From: Streptomyces sp. NBC_00234
Lineage (GTDB): Bacteria > Actinomycetota > Actinomycetes > Streptomycetales > Streptomycetaceae
NCBI RefSeq assembly: GCF_036195325.1
Contig: NZ_CP108101.1
Span: 1,798,001-1,862,000, forward strand
Reading direction: 5' to 3'
DNA length: 64,000 nt
Position numbers and translations under genes: made by a program. Below the pieces are notes generated by a model. That model worked only from the letters and a program-made list of their open reading frames with translations. It made no database searches and had not been told where the DNA came from. Below, one piece after another: positions 17,268 to 25,418 of the stretch; position 1 is the stretch's first letter, and every line of letters starts with the position of its first letter.

Positions 17268-17543
17268 TCAGGTCCGCTGTCTTCCGCTGCGGATCGAGGT
17301 CCAGAGCATGTCTCCCACACCGACCACGGCCACGGCGCCGATGAGTTGGAGCACGTGGCGCGTCCAGTCGATTCCCTTGGTGTCATTGACACCGATCCAG
17401 GTCGCGACGGCGTTGCCGAGGACGCTGCCGATGATGCCGAACACGGTCGTCAGCCAGAGGGGGATCTCCTGCTTCCCGGGCAGGATCGCCTTCGCGATCA
17501 GACCGAGCACCAGGCCCACGATGATTGCCCACAACCAGCCCAT
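17268..17543 (-). CDS. GlsB/YeaQ/YmgE family membrane protein
   Basis: 91 residues with three hydrophobic helices. It begins MGWLWAIIVGLVLGLIAKAILPGKQEIPLWLTTVFG..., the Gly-rich repeat pattern of the GlsB/YeaQ/YmgE (transglycosylase-associated) family. These are small stress-induced inner-membrane proteins with no proven enzymatic role. The ATG follows GAGGCG. It is convergent with tyrS and divergent from DUF3099. The region 17544-17752 between them holds no recognisable element apart from presumed promoters. Confidence 0.85.
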   Translation of the reverse strand: MGWLWAIIVGLVLGLIAKAILPGKQEIPLWLTTVFGIIGSVLGNAVATWIGVNDTKGIDWTRHVLQLIGAVAVVGVGDMLWTSIRSGRQRT

Positions 17544-17752
17544 TTCGCCTCCTCGTGCGGCGCAGTCTGCGCACGTCCGGCCAGTCTCGGCCCGCCGCCC
17601 CCGCGCCGCATGCCGGACGGGTCCGTACGTGGCGCCCGTACATGGCTCCGCGCGGACGGGCCCGACCCGGTCTCGAACCCTGCGCGTCCCCGGCGTACCG
17701 TAGAGGCGGCCCGGTCCGGGGAGCGTCCGGCACAGCGATCTGGTGGTGGAAC

Positions 17753-18130
17753 ATGATGCGGAAGCGGAGCGGCGCGGAGGTCTTCCGTATCACGGGGGCG
17801 CGCCAGGGTCTCGCCGAGGACGTGCGGGGCAGGCAGCGGCGCTATGTGATCTCGATGTCCGTGCGGACCGTCTCGGTGGTCCTGTCGGCCGTGCTGTGGA
17901 ACGTCGAGCGGCATGTGGCCATCGTGGCGCTGGCCCTGGGTGTGCTGCTCCCCTACGTGGCGGTCGTCATCGCCAACGCGGGCCGGGAGAACGCCACTTC
18001 ACTTCCTTCGACCTTCGTTCCCGCGCCGGTGCTGCCCGCTCTGGAGGCCGCTCCGGTGGCGGGTCCGGCGAAGGCCGAAGGGGAAGCGGGACCGGCCGGG
18101 GAGACCCCTCGTCCGCACGCGCACGGCTGA
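17753..18130 (+). CDS. DUF3099 membrane protein
   Basis: 125 residues. The N-terminal domain (about 8-78) has the DUF3099 pattern RITGARQGLAEDVRGRQRRY followed by two hydrophobic helices (about 35-75). A Pro/Ala-rich cytoplasmic tail ends PHAHG. It is widespread in actinobacteria, of unknown function. The first of two tandem ATGs (17753) follows GGTGGTGG. A hairpin with a short T run follows. Confidence 0.82.
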   Translation: MMRKRSGAEVFRITGARQGLAEDVRGRQRRYVISMSVRTVSVVLSAVLWNVERHVAIVALALGVLLPYVAVVIANAGRENATSLPSTFVPAPVLPALEAAPVAGPAKAEGEAGPAGETPRPHAHG

Positions 18131-18252
18131 TCCGTCGACGCCTCGGAAGCTCAGGAAAAGCTCAGATCAATCATGAGGTTCCGGTGCACCGCACCCCGGT
18201 CCCCATGGCATACTTCGTACGCGCTCCGCATCCCCCGTCGGAGCGACGGACC

Positions 18253-18297
18253 GACGCCGGGCAGCTCCCCCCGTGGCTGCTCGGCGTCGCCTTTTCT
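18253..18297 (+). terminator. Rho-independent-like terminator
   Basis: GACGCCGGGCAGC (18253-18265) pairs with GCTGCTCGGCGTC (18276-18288) with one mismatch, and GCCTTTTC follows. It is one of the few hairpins here with a T run. It ends the DUF3099 transcript. Confidence 0.7.
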
Positions 18298-18350
18298 CCG
18301 GCGGGGATGTGTCGGTCGGCCGCCCGAACAGCTGACTTAGGGTTGAGCCC

Positions 18351-18599
18351 GTGAACATCTTCGAGACCCACGCCGAGAGCGAATCCGCGACGCCGATCTG
18401 TTCCGCCAAGGGCTGTCGCGCCGACGCCGTGTGGGTGCTCGCCTGGAACAACCCGAAGCTCCACACCCCTGAGCGCCGCAAGACCTGGCTGGCCTGCGAC
18501 GAGCACCGGGAGCACCTTTCCTCGTTCCTCGGCGTACGCGGATTCCTGAAGGACGTCGTGACCCTGGCGGAGTGGGAGTCCTCAGCCGCCGATGGCTGA
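18351..18599 (+). CDS. Small zinc-ribbon-like protein
   Basis: 82 residues. A likely metal site is formed by Cys17, Cys22 (CSAKGC), Cys49 and His52 (CDEH), around a conserved-looking VWVLAWNNPKLHTPERRKTWLACDEHR. No membrane segment. Homologues in Streptomyces are, as far as I recall, labelled inconsistently. The function is unknown. It starts at GTG 18351, with no strong ribosome site. Its last 18 bp overlap the 3' end of moaA on the opposite strand. Confidence 0.78.
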   Translation: MNIFETHAESESATPICSAKGCRADAVWVLAWNNPKLHTPERRKTWLACDEHREHLSSFLGVRGFLKDVVTLAEWESSAADG

Positions 18600-19571
18600 C
18601 ATCGGGCGGTCGGGCTGGAGGAAGGACGGGTCGTCCAGTCCGGAGCCGGCCTTCTTGCCCCACATCGCGAGCTTCCAGATCCTGGCGATCTCCTCGTCGG
18701 GGGCCGTCGAGCGCAGGGCGCCGCGCAGGTCCGTCTCCTCGCGGGCGAAGAGGCAGGTGCGGATCTGACCGTCGGCGGTGAGCCGGGTGCGGTCGCAGGC
18801 CCGGCAGAAGGGCCGGGTGACGGAGGCGATGACCCCCACGCGGTGCGGTCCGCCGTCCACGGTCCAGCGCTCGGCCGGCGCGGAACCCCGCTCGTCCTCG
18901 CCCTCGGCGGTGAGGGTGAAGCGCGTGCGCAGCGAAGCCAGGATGTCGCCGGCTGTGATCATCCCGTCCCGCTTCCAGCCGTGCTGGGCGTCGAGCGGCA
19001 TCTGCTCGATGAAGCGGAGCTCGTAGTCGTGGGCGACGGCCCAGGCCAGCAGCTCCGGTGCCTCGTCGTCGTTGAGTCCGGGCATCAGGACGGAGTTGAC
19101 CTTGACCGGGGTGAGGCCGGCGTCGCGGGCGGCTTCGAGTCCGTCGAGCACGTCCTGGTGGCGGTCACGGCGGGTGAGCGTCTTGAAGACGTCGGGGCGC
19201 AGGGTGTCCAGGGAGACGTTGACCCGGTCCAGCCCGGCCGCCTTGAGGGCGGCAGCGGTGCGCTTGAGTCCGATGCCGTTGGTCGTGAGCGACATTCTGG
19301 GGCGGGGCTCCAGGGCGGCGCACTGCTCGACGATGGAGACGAGGCCCGGGCGGAGCAGCGGCTCGCCACCGGTGAAGCGGACTTCCGTGATGCCGAGGTC
19401 GGTGACGGCGATCCGGATGAGCCGGACGATCTCGTCGTCACTGAGCAGTTCGGTCTTGGAGAGCCACTGCAGACCCTCTTCGGGCATGCAGTAGGTACAC
19501 CGCAGATTGCACTTGTCCGTCAGTGATACGCGCAGGTCGGTGGCGACCCGGCCATAGGTGTCGATGAGCAC
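18582..19571 (-). CDS. moaA: GTP 3',8-cyclase (molybdenum cofactor synthesis)
   Basis: 329 residues, a radical-SAM enzyme converting GTP to 3',8-cyclo-7,8-dihydro-GTP, the first step of Moco synthesis. The SAM [4Fe-4S] motif is CNLRCTYC (Cys21, 25, 28). TGGEPLLRPG is the GGE motif. The C-terminal cluster Cys residues are in FCRACDRTRLTADGQIRTC, and the conserved terminal Gly-Gly is present (AIGG). The GTG start follows a GGGAGGGGG site. No other moa gene is adjacent. The 3' end overlaps a convergent gene by 18 bp. Confidence 0.96.
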   Translation of the reverse strand: MLIDTYGRVATDLRVSLTDKCNLRCTYCMPEEGLQWLSKTELLSDDEIVRLIRIAVTDLGITEVRFTGGEPLLRPGLVSIVEQCAALEPRPRMSLTTNGIGLKRTAAALKAAGLDRVNVSLDTLRPDVFKTLTRRDRHQDVLDGLEAARDAGLTPVKVNSVLMPGLNDDEAPELLAWAVAHDYELRFIEQMPLDAQHGWKRDGMITAGDILASLRTRFTLTAEGEDERGSAPAERWTVDGGPHRVGVIASVTRPFCRACDRTRLTADGQIRTCLFAREETDLRGALRSTAPDEEIARIWKLAMWGKKAGSGLDDPSFLQPDRPMSAIGG

Positions 19572-19678
19572 TGTGGGCCCCCTCCCCCGGTGGTGTCCCG
19601 CGGTTGCGGTTCTGACAGTTCCGAGACTACGCGAGACCTATGACATCGACGGGGGCCCGTTTGCCACGAGGCGCGGCG

Positions 19679-19710
19679 CGGCCGCGTCGTAGGACTCTAC
19701 GACGCGGCCG
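19679..19710 (-). terminator. Hairpin terminator after the SSS symporter gene
   Basis: A perfect stem of about 14 bp, built on GGCCGCGTCGTAG / CTACGACGCGGCC with loop GACT. It lies 49 bp beyond the symporter stop and upstream of the moaA promoter. Confidence 0.75.
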
Positions 19711-19758
19711 GGCCGGCAGTGCGGGGCGGAGGCGGAACGGCTCGGTGAATTCCTTCTC

Positions 19759-21399
19759 TCAGTGGGCTCCGACGCCGGTGAGGGACTTGACCTCCAGCTC
19801 GGCGTACTTGCCCTTGTCGGGCTCCTCCTTCGAGATCAGGGAGCCGATCCAGCCGAGCAGGAAGCCCAGCGGGATGGAGATGAGACCGGGGTTCTCCAGC
19901 GGGAACCAGGAGAAGTCGACGTCCGGGAACATCGAGGAGGGCTTGGAGGAGACGACCGGCGAGAACAGCACCAGCAGGACGGAGGAGGCGAGCCCTCCGT
20001 AGATCGACCACAGGGCGCCCTGGGTGGTGAAGCGCTTCCAGAAGAGGCTGTAGAGGATCGTCGGCAGGTTGGCCGAGGCGGCGACCGCGAAGGCGAGGGC
20101 GACCAGGCCGGCGACGTTCATGTCGCGGGCGAGCGCGCCGAGCGCGATGGAGACGACACCGATGGCGACGGTCGCCCAGCGTGCGGCGCGGACCTCCTCC
20201 TTCTCGGTGGCCTTGCCCCTGCGGATGACGTTGGCGTAGATGTCGTGCGCGAAGGACGAGGACGACGCCAGGGTCAGTCCGGCGACGACGGCCAGGATGG
20301 TGGCGAAGGCGACCGCGGAGATCACCGCGAGCAGGATGGCGCCGCCGGTGGAGCCCGCACCGCCGCCGATCTCCAGGGCGGCCAGCGGGGCCGCCGTGTT
20401 GCCCGCCTTGTTCGACGCGATGATGTCGTCGGGCTTGAGCAGGGCCGCCGCACCGAAGCCGAGCACGATCGTCATCAGGTAGAAGGCGCCGATGATGCCG
20501 ATGGCCCAGTTCACGGACTTACGGGCGGCCTTGGCCGTGGGCACGGTGTAGAAGCGGATCAGGATGTGCGGCAGGCCCGCGGTGCCGAGGACCAGGGCGA
20601 TGCCGAGCGAGATGAAGTCCAGCTTCGAGGTGCCGGTGGCGCCGTACTTCAGGCCGGGCTCCAGGAAGGCCGTGCCCTTGCCGCTGTTGCTCGCGGCGGT
20701 GCCGAGCAGGTCCGAGATGTTGAAGTTGAACTTCAGCAGGATCAGGAAGGTGATGAGCAGGGTGCCCGCGATGAGCAGGACGGCCTTGACCATCTGCACC
20801 CAGGTGGTGCCCTTCATGCCGCCGATGGTGACGTACACGATCATGAGCAGGCCGACCAGGGCGACGATCGCGATCTTGCCGCCGTCGCTGGTGATGCCGA
20901 GCAGCAGGGACACCAGGACGCCGGCGCCGGCCATCTGCGCCAGCAGGTAGAAAATCGAGACGACGATCGTCGACGTACCCGCCGCGGTCCGGACGGGGCG
21001 CTGGCGCATGCGGTAGGCGAGGACGTCGCCCATCGTGTACCGGCCGGAGTTGCGCAGCGGCTCGGCGACCAGGAGCAGGGCGACGAGCCATGCGACGAGG
21101 AAGCCGATGGAGTACAGGAAGCCGTCGTACCCGAAGAGGGCGATGGCTCCCGCGATGCCGAGGAAGGACGCGGCGGACATGTAGTCGCCGGAGACGGCGA
21201 GGCCGTTCTGGAAGGCGGTGAACTGGCGTCCGCCCGCGTAGAAGTCCGAGGCGCTCTTGGTCTGGCGGCCTGCCCAGACGGTGATGACGAGGGTCGCCAC
21301 GACGAACACCGCGAACAGCGTGATGATCAGCGGCCGGTGCTCGCTCGCGCCTTCGGCGGCGAGCTGGACGCTGGGGTGGGCGAGAGCGGCGGCGCTCAT
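19759..21399 (-). CDS. Solute:sodium symporter (acetate permease ActP-like)
   Basis: 546 residues with about 13 membrane segments, of the SSS family. The early motif SASDFYAGGRQFTAFQNGLAVSGDYMSAASFLGIAG is diagnostic for ActP-type cation/acetate symporters. FAVAASANLPTILYSLFWKRFTTQGA is in the later half. It probably imports acetate or another short monocarboxylate with Na+. Its ATG overlaps the DUF485 stop (ATGA), which is the yjcH-actP arrangement. A hairpin terminator follows. Confidence 0.9.
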   Translation of the reverse strand: MSAAALAHPSVQLAAEGASEHRPLIITLFAVFVVATLVITVWAGRQTKSASDFYAGGRQFTAFQNGLAVSGDYMSAASFLGIAGAIALFGYDGFLYSIGFLVAWLVALLLVAEPLRNSGRYTMGDVLAYRMRQRPVRTAAGTSTIVVSIFYLLAQMAGAGVLVSLLLGITSDGGKIAIVALVGLLMIVYVTIGGMKGTTWVQMVKAVLLIAGTLLITFLILLKFNFNISDLLGTAASNSGKGTAFLEPGLKYGATGTSKLDFISLGIALVLGTAGLPHILIRFYTVPTAKAARKSVNWAIGIIGAFYLMTIVLGFGAAALLKPDDIIASNKAGNTAAPLAALEIGGGAGSTGGAILLAVISAVAFATILAVVAGLTLASSSSFAHDIYANVIRRGKATEKEEVRAARWATVAIGVVSIALGALARDMNVAGLVALAFAVAASANLPTILYSLFWKRFTTQGALWSIYGGLASSVLLVLFSPVVSSKPSSMFPDVDFSWFPLENPGLISIPLGFLLGWIGSLISKEEPDKGKYAELEVKSLTGVGAH

Positions 21400-21758
21400 G
21401 CGTCGGCCTCCATACGGGACTTGATCGCTGCGGCCTTCGGGTCGAGCTGGCTGGAGGCGTGGCGCGAGTAGAGCCAGGCGATGAGGAAGGTGGTGACGAA
21501 CTGGAGGAGCCCGAAGACGAGGGCCACGTTGATGTTGCCCACGACCTTGGTACCCATGAAGTCGCCGGCGTAGTTGGACATCAGCACGTACAGCAGATAC
21601 CAGAGCACGAAGGCGATGGTCAGAGGGAAGGCGAAGGAGCGGTGCGAGCGGCGCAGTTCACCGAACTCCGGGCTTTCCTGCACCTCGATGAACGCCTCGG
21701 TGGTGGGTTGGACGGGGCCCGTTCCGATCTTGGTCGGCGGGGGTGCATCGGTAGCCAC
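21396..21758 (-). CDS. DUF485 (YjcH-like) membrane protein, partner of the symporter
   Basis: 120 residues. A polar N terminus is followed by the DUF485 domain (about 32-100): SPEFGELRRSHRSFAFPLTIAF, then two hydrophobic helices. DUF485 proteins are encoded ahead of SSS acetate permeases and are thought to assist them. GTG at 21758 has a perfect GAGGAG site. A longer frame reaching 21887 is open but has no ribosome site. It is translationally coupled to the symporter gene. Confidence 0.88.
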   Translation of the reverse strand: MATDAPPPTKIGTGPVQPTTEAFIEVQESPEFGELRRSHRSFAFPLTIAFVLWYLLYVLMSNYAGDFMGTKVVGNINVALVFGLLQFVTTFLIAWLYSRHASSQLDPKAAAIKSRMEADA

Positions 21759-22062
21759 GGAATCTCCTCGCGACGCGGGTGCGGTGGTGGTGGGAAGGGT
21801 GTTCTTCAAGGGGGACCTCTGTGTCGGGAGTCTGCGGATACGACTCCCTGACAACGGCACGGAGAGCGGCGCGAAGCGGTTCACCACCGCTCTCGTTGTC
21901 TCCGGCTCACCTCTTCGGCCGCATGTCCGTCACGACACGCTTCGAACTCACTTGCCCTTAGTCATTGATGCGCCGGGATGATCAGAGATAACTTCACTCG
22001 TCATGTACGCGACCGCACACACCCCGTGTCCGGTCGCCTGACACGGATGATGTGGAGAACCC
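21759..22062. other. Divergent intergenic region, symporter operon / subtilase
   Basis: 304 bp with no gene. It must hold both promoters. The only structure supported is the stem-loop at 22009-22037 just ahead of the subtilase ribosome site. No operator palindrome was found. Confidence 0.5.
22009..22037 (+). promoter_or_regulatory. Stem-loop in the subtilase 5' leader
   Basis: GCGACCG-c-ACAC pairs with GTGT-c-CGGTCGC (one C-C mismatch) around the loop ACCCC, ending about 15 bp before the GGAG ribosome site. It may modulate translation or mRNA stability. Confidence 0.5.
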
Positions 22063-23601
22063 ATGGCTCATCTGGCATCCAGACGGACACGCGCACTCGC
22101 GCTGCCCGTCGGACTTGCACTCACCGCCTCGCTGGGCTTCCTCCCGACGGCGGTGGCCTCGGCCGCGCCGACGGACGGGCAGTCCACCGCCGCGGTCACG
22201 ACCGACGGGCCCAAGCTGTCCTACGTCGTCAACACCAAGGCCGGCTACGGCTCGGCGAAGCAGGTCAAGAAGGCCATAGCCGCCGCGGGCGGCACGATCG
22301 TCATCTCGTACGACCAGATCGGCGTCATCGTCGTCCACTCGCAGAACCCGGACTTCGCGAAGACGATCCGTCAGGTCAGGGGCGTCTCGTCGGCCGGTGC
22401 CACGCGCACCAACCCGATCGTGCCCCAGGCGACGAACGACGTGGGCACTGCCGCCCAGGCGCTCTCCGCCGACGAGGCGGCTGCCGCGGCGGCCGACGCG
22501 ACGGCGGACCAGGACCCGCTCGAGCCCCTGCAGTGGGACCTGCCCGCCATCAAGGCGGACAAGGCCCACGCGATCTCGCAGGGCAGCCAGAGGGTCACCG
22601 TCGGCGTCATCGACACGGGCGTCGACGACACGCACCCCGACCTCGCGCCGAACTTCGACCGCGCGGCCTCGGCGAACTGTGTGACCGGTGCGCCGGACAC
22701 CACCGAGGGTTCCTGGCGGCCGATGGCCGGCGAGAGCGACCACGGCACGCACGTCGCCGGAACCATCGCGGCGGCGAAGAACGGCATCGGTGTGACCGGT
22801 GTCGCGCCCGGCGTCAAGGTTTCCGGTATCAAGGTGTCGACCCCGAGCGGCTTCTTCTACAGCGAGGCCGTCGTGTGCGGCTTCATGTGGGCCGCCGAAA
22901 AGGGCATCGAGGTGACCAACAACAGTTATTACACCGACCCGTGGCTGTTCAACTGCAAGAACGACCCGGACCAGAGCGCCCTGGTCGAGGCGGTCGGCCG
23001 TGCCTCCCGCTACGCGGAGCGCAAGGGCACCGTCAACGTCGCGGCCGCCGGTAACTCGGACCACGACCTGGCCGTCGACGCGATAGAGGACACGACGAGC
23101 CCGAACGACACCACGCCGGTGACCCGCACGATCAACCCGGCGGAGTGCCTCGACATCCCGACCCAGCTGCCGGGCGTCGTGACCGTCGCCGCGACGGGCG
23201 CGAAGGCTCTGAAGTCCTCCTACTCGAACTACGGTCTCGGCGTCATCGACGTGGCCGCCCCCGGTGGCGACTCGACGGTGTACCAGCCGCCGACGGCGCC
23301 TGCCGTCAACGGACGCATCCTGTCCACGACGGTGGGCGGTGGCTACAACTACAAGGCCGGTACGTCCATGGCGTCCCCGCATGTCGCGGGTGTCGTGGCC
23401 CTGATCAAGTCGGCCCACCCGTACGCCTCGGCGTTCGAGGTGAAGGCGAGGCTGGCGCACCAGGCGGACGCCACCGCGTGCGGTGCGCCGTACGACATCA
23501 ACGGTGACGGCACGGTCGACGCGGTCTGCGAGGGCTCCACGAACTACAACGGCTTCTACGGAGCCGGAATCGTGGACGCGCTGGACGCCGTCCGCCGCTG
23601 A
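22063..23601 (+). CDS. Secreted S8-family (subtilisin-like) serine protease
   Basis: 512 residues. A signal peptide (about 1-35, ending ASAAP) precedes a pro-region with an inhibitor-I9-like part (about 50-115). The catalytic domain has Asp184 (GVIDTGVD), His227 (DHGTHVAG) and Ser435 (GTSMASPHVAG), with the oxyanion Asn probably in AAGNSDHD. Near the C terminus DINGDGTVD (478-486) reads as an EF-hand-like Ca2+ loop. The enzyme is exported and degrades extracellular protein. The ATG follows GGAG. A 16-bp perfect terminator follows. The calcium-like loop is unusual for the family. Confidence 0.93.
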   Translation: MAHLASRRTRALALPVGLALTASLGFLPTAVASAAPTDGQSTAAVTTDGPKLSYVVNTKAGYGSAKQVKKAIAAAGGTIVISYDQIGVIVVHSQNPDFAKTIRQVRGVSSAGATRTNPIVPQATNDVGTAAQALSADEAAAAAADATADQDPLEPLQWDLPAIKADKAHAISQGSQRVTVGVIDTGVDDTHPDLAPNFDRAASANCVTGAPDTTEGSWRPMAGESDHGTHVAGTIAAAKNGIGVTGVAPGVKVSGIKVSTPSGFFYSEAVVCGFMWAAEKGIEVTNNSYYTDPWLFNCKNDPDQSALVEAVGRASRYAERKGTVNVAAAGNSDHDLAVDAIEDTTSPNDTTPVTRTINPAECLDIPTQLPGVVTVAATGAKALKSSYSNYGLGVIDVAAPGGDSTVYQPPTAPAVNGRILSTTVGGGYNYKAGTSMASPHVAGVVALIKSAHPYASAFEVKARLAHQADATACGAPYDINGDGTVDAVCEGSTNYNGFYGAGIVDALDAVRR

Positions 23602-23617
23602 TCCGCCGGATGACATG

Positions 23618-23653
23618 AGGAAGGGCCGGGGACGGCGGTCCCCGGCCCTTCCT
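23618..23653. terminator. Bidirectional hairpin terminator
   Basis: AGGAAGGGCCGGGGAC pairs perfectly with GTCCCCGGCCCTTCCT around GGCG, between the subtilase and the convergent dehydrogenase gene. Confidence 0.88.
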
Positions 23654-23666
23654 GCTGTTCAGACGG

Positions 23667-24710
23667 TCACGGCTTGATGAGCACCTTCAGCGCCGTACGG
23701 TCGTCCATCGCCTTGTAGCCTCCGGGCACCCCGTCGAGACCGACGGTGAGGTCGAAGACCGGCGAGGGGTCGATCGTGCCGTCCAGGACGTCGGGCAGCA
23801 GCTCCGGGATGTACGTGCGCACGGGGGCCACCCCGCCGCGCAGCGTGATGTTCCGGTCGAACATGACGTCGAGGTCCAGGCCGGTGGCGCTGCCGTGCGG
23901 GACGCCGACGTAACCGATGGCGCCGCCGTCGCGGACGATGTCGATCGCCGTACGCATCGACTGCTCGGTGCCGACGGCCTCGATCACGGCGTGGGCACCT
24001 TCGCCTCGGGTCAGTTCCCGCACGGCCGCGAGGGCAGCTTCGCCGCGCTCGGCGACGACGTCCGTGGCGCCGAAGGCGCGGGCGATGTCCGTACGGGCGG
24101 TGTGGCGGCCGAGGGCGATGATCCGCTCGGCGCCGAGCCGCTTGGCGGCCATGACGCCGCACAGGCCGACCGCTCCGTCACCGACGACGGCGACCGTGCT
24201 GCCGGGCTTCACGCCCGCGCCGACGGCGGCGTGGTGGCCCGTGCCCAGCACGTCGGAGAGGGCGAGGAGCGCGGTGAGCAGGTGGTCGTCGGACGCGGCG
24301 GCGGCCGGGAGCTTGACGAGGGTTCCGTCGGCGAACGGGACCCTGACCGCCTCTCCCTGGCCGCCGTCGGAGCCGACCGACCCCCAGAAGCCGCCCTGCG
24401 GGCACGAGGTGGTGAGGCCCTCCGCGCAGTACGTGCAGGTGCCGTCGGACCAGACGAACGGGGCGACGACGAGGTCACCGGCGGCGAAGCCGTTGACCCC
24501 GGAGCCCGCCTCCTCGACGATGCCGAGGAACTCGTGCCCGATGCGCTGGCCGGGCTGCCGGGCGGACTCTCCTCGGTACGCCCACAGGTCGCTGCCGCAG
24601 ATGCAGGCCCGCAGGACGCGCAGGATCACGTCGGTGGGCTGCTGGATCGTCGGGTCCGGCACCTCCTGCACGCGGATGTCGTGGGGAGCGTGGATGACGG
24701 TGGCGCGCAT
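23667..24710 (-). CDS. Zinc-dependent alcohol dehydrogenase (MDR family)
   Basis: 347 residues. The catalytic zinc region is CICGSDLWAYRG with GHEFLGIVEEAG. The structural-zinc loop CTYCAEGLTTSC shows three cysteines rather than four, so structural zinc may be absent or altered. The Rossmann motif is VVGDGAVGLCGV. The substrate is not predictable; relatives oxidise secondary alcohols, polyols or formaldehyde adducts. The ATG at 24710 gives the usual MRATVIHAPHDIRVQEVPDP start. It is adjacent to the hydroxylase/lysoplasmalogenase pair on the same strand, separated by 21 bp, so it could be the last gene of that operon. Confidence 0.9.
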   Translation of the reverse strand: MRATVIHAPHDIRVQEVPDPTIQQPTDVILRVLRACICGSDLWAYRGESARQPGQRIGHEFLGIVEEAGSGVNGFAAGDLVVAPFVWSDGTCTYCAEGLTTSCPQGGFWGSVGSDGGQGEAVRVPFADGTLVKLPAAAASDDHLLTALLALSDVLGTGHHAAVGAGVKPGSTVAVVGDGAVGLCGVMAAKRLGAERIIALGRHTARTDIARAFGATDVVAERGEAALAAVRELTRGEGAHAVIEAVGTEQSMRTAIDIVRDGGAIGYVGVPHGSATGLDLDVMFDRNITLRGGVAPVRTYIPELLPDVLDGTIDPSPVFDLTVGLDGVPGGYKAMDDRTALKVLIKP

Positions 24711-24731
24711 GCGTGGGAACCTTCGCTGATC

Positions 24732-25418
24732 TCAGATGCTGATACTCCGCTCACGGTACGCCTCCGTGCCGCCCTCCGGGGAATCCGCCCGGTGGGCGAG
24801 GACCCCCGTGGTCAGGAGGTACTGCGCCGCGATGTACGTCAGCATGACCCAGAAGTCCGGGGCGGGCAGTTGCGGCCAGTCCGCGATGCCGGTGGCGATC
24901 AGCGCGTCGGAGAGCAGGAAGAGCGCCCCGCCGAGCGCCGCGGCCCGCCCCGCGGTGCCCGCCCGCCAGGCCATGGCGGTGAGCAGCAGGCTGTATCCGG
25001 TCAGCGGGATCCGCAGGTCGGCCGGCAGGCTCGGCCAGATCAGCACGAGGAAGCCGGTGAGCACGAGCGCGTACCCGGCGCCGGCGGTCACGGAGCCGCG
25101 GGCGCGGCCGAACAGGCGCAGGTAGCAGATGTGCCCCGCCGCGAAGGAGCCCATGCCGAGGAGGAAGGCGAGGTCGTCGTCGGGCAGCAGGAGCGTGTCG
25201 CCGCCCCATCCGAAGAGCAGCGCGGCGACGAGCAGCCGGGGGCCGCGGCGGGCCGCGGCGTACGCGGCGAGGAGCGGCATCAGCAGGGGCTTGGCGACGA
25301 GGTGCGCGAGGGGGATGTCCGCCAGCAGCCCGAGGAGGTCGACCACGGCCGCGGCGAGGAAGGCGATGAGCAGGGGCCGGGCGAGCCGGTCCCCGCGCCG
25401 CGGTGCCGGGGCGCTCAT
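24732..25418 (-). CDS. Lysoplasmalogenase (YhhN/TMEM86 family)
   Basis: 228 residues with about eight membrane helices of the YhhN family. Typical features are HLVAKPLLMPLLAAYA, LLFGWGGDTLLL with the conserved acidic pair, and FAAGHICYLRLF. Family members hydrolyse the vinyl-ether bond of lysoplasmalogen. The start ATG overlaps the stop of the upstream fatty-acid-hydroxylase gene (ATGA), so the two are co-translated. The pairing suggests a shared role in ether-lipid metabolism, an inference only. Confidence 0.87.
   Translation of the reverse strand: MSAPAPRRGDRLARPLLIAFLAAAVVDLLGLLADIPLAHLVAKPLLMPLLAAYAAARRGPRLLVAALLFGWGGDTLLLPDDDLAFLLGMGSFAAGHICYLRLFGRARGSVTAGAGYALVLTGFLVLIWPSLPADLRIPLTGYSLLLTAMAWRAGTAGRAAALGGALFLLSDALIATGIADWPQLPAPDFWVMLTYIAAQYLLTTGVLAHRADSPEGGTEAYRERSISI

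Noticed and set aside
23970..24500. Antisense protein genes opposite the MDR dehydrogenase
   Set aside because: Several overlapping frames, but no ribosome sites or domains; the - strand frame has clear MDR motifs.
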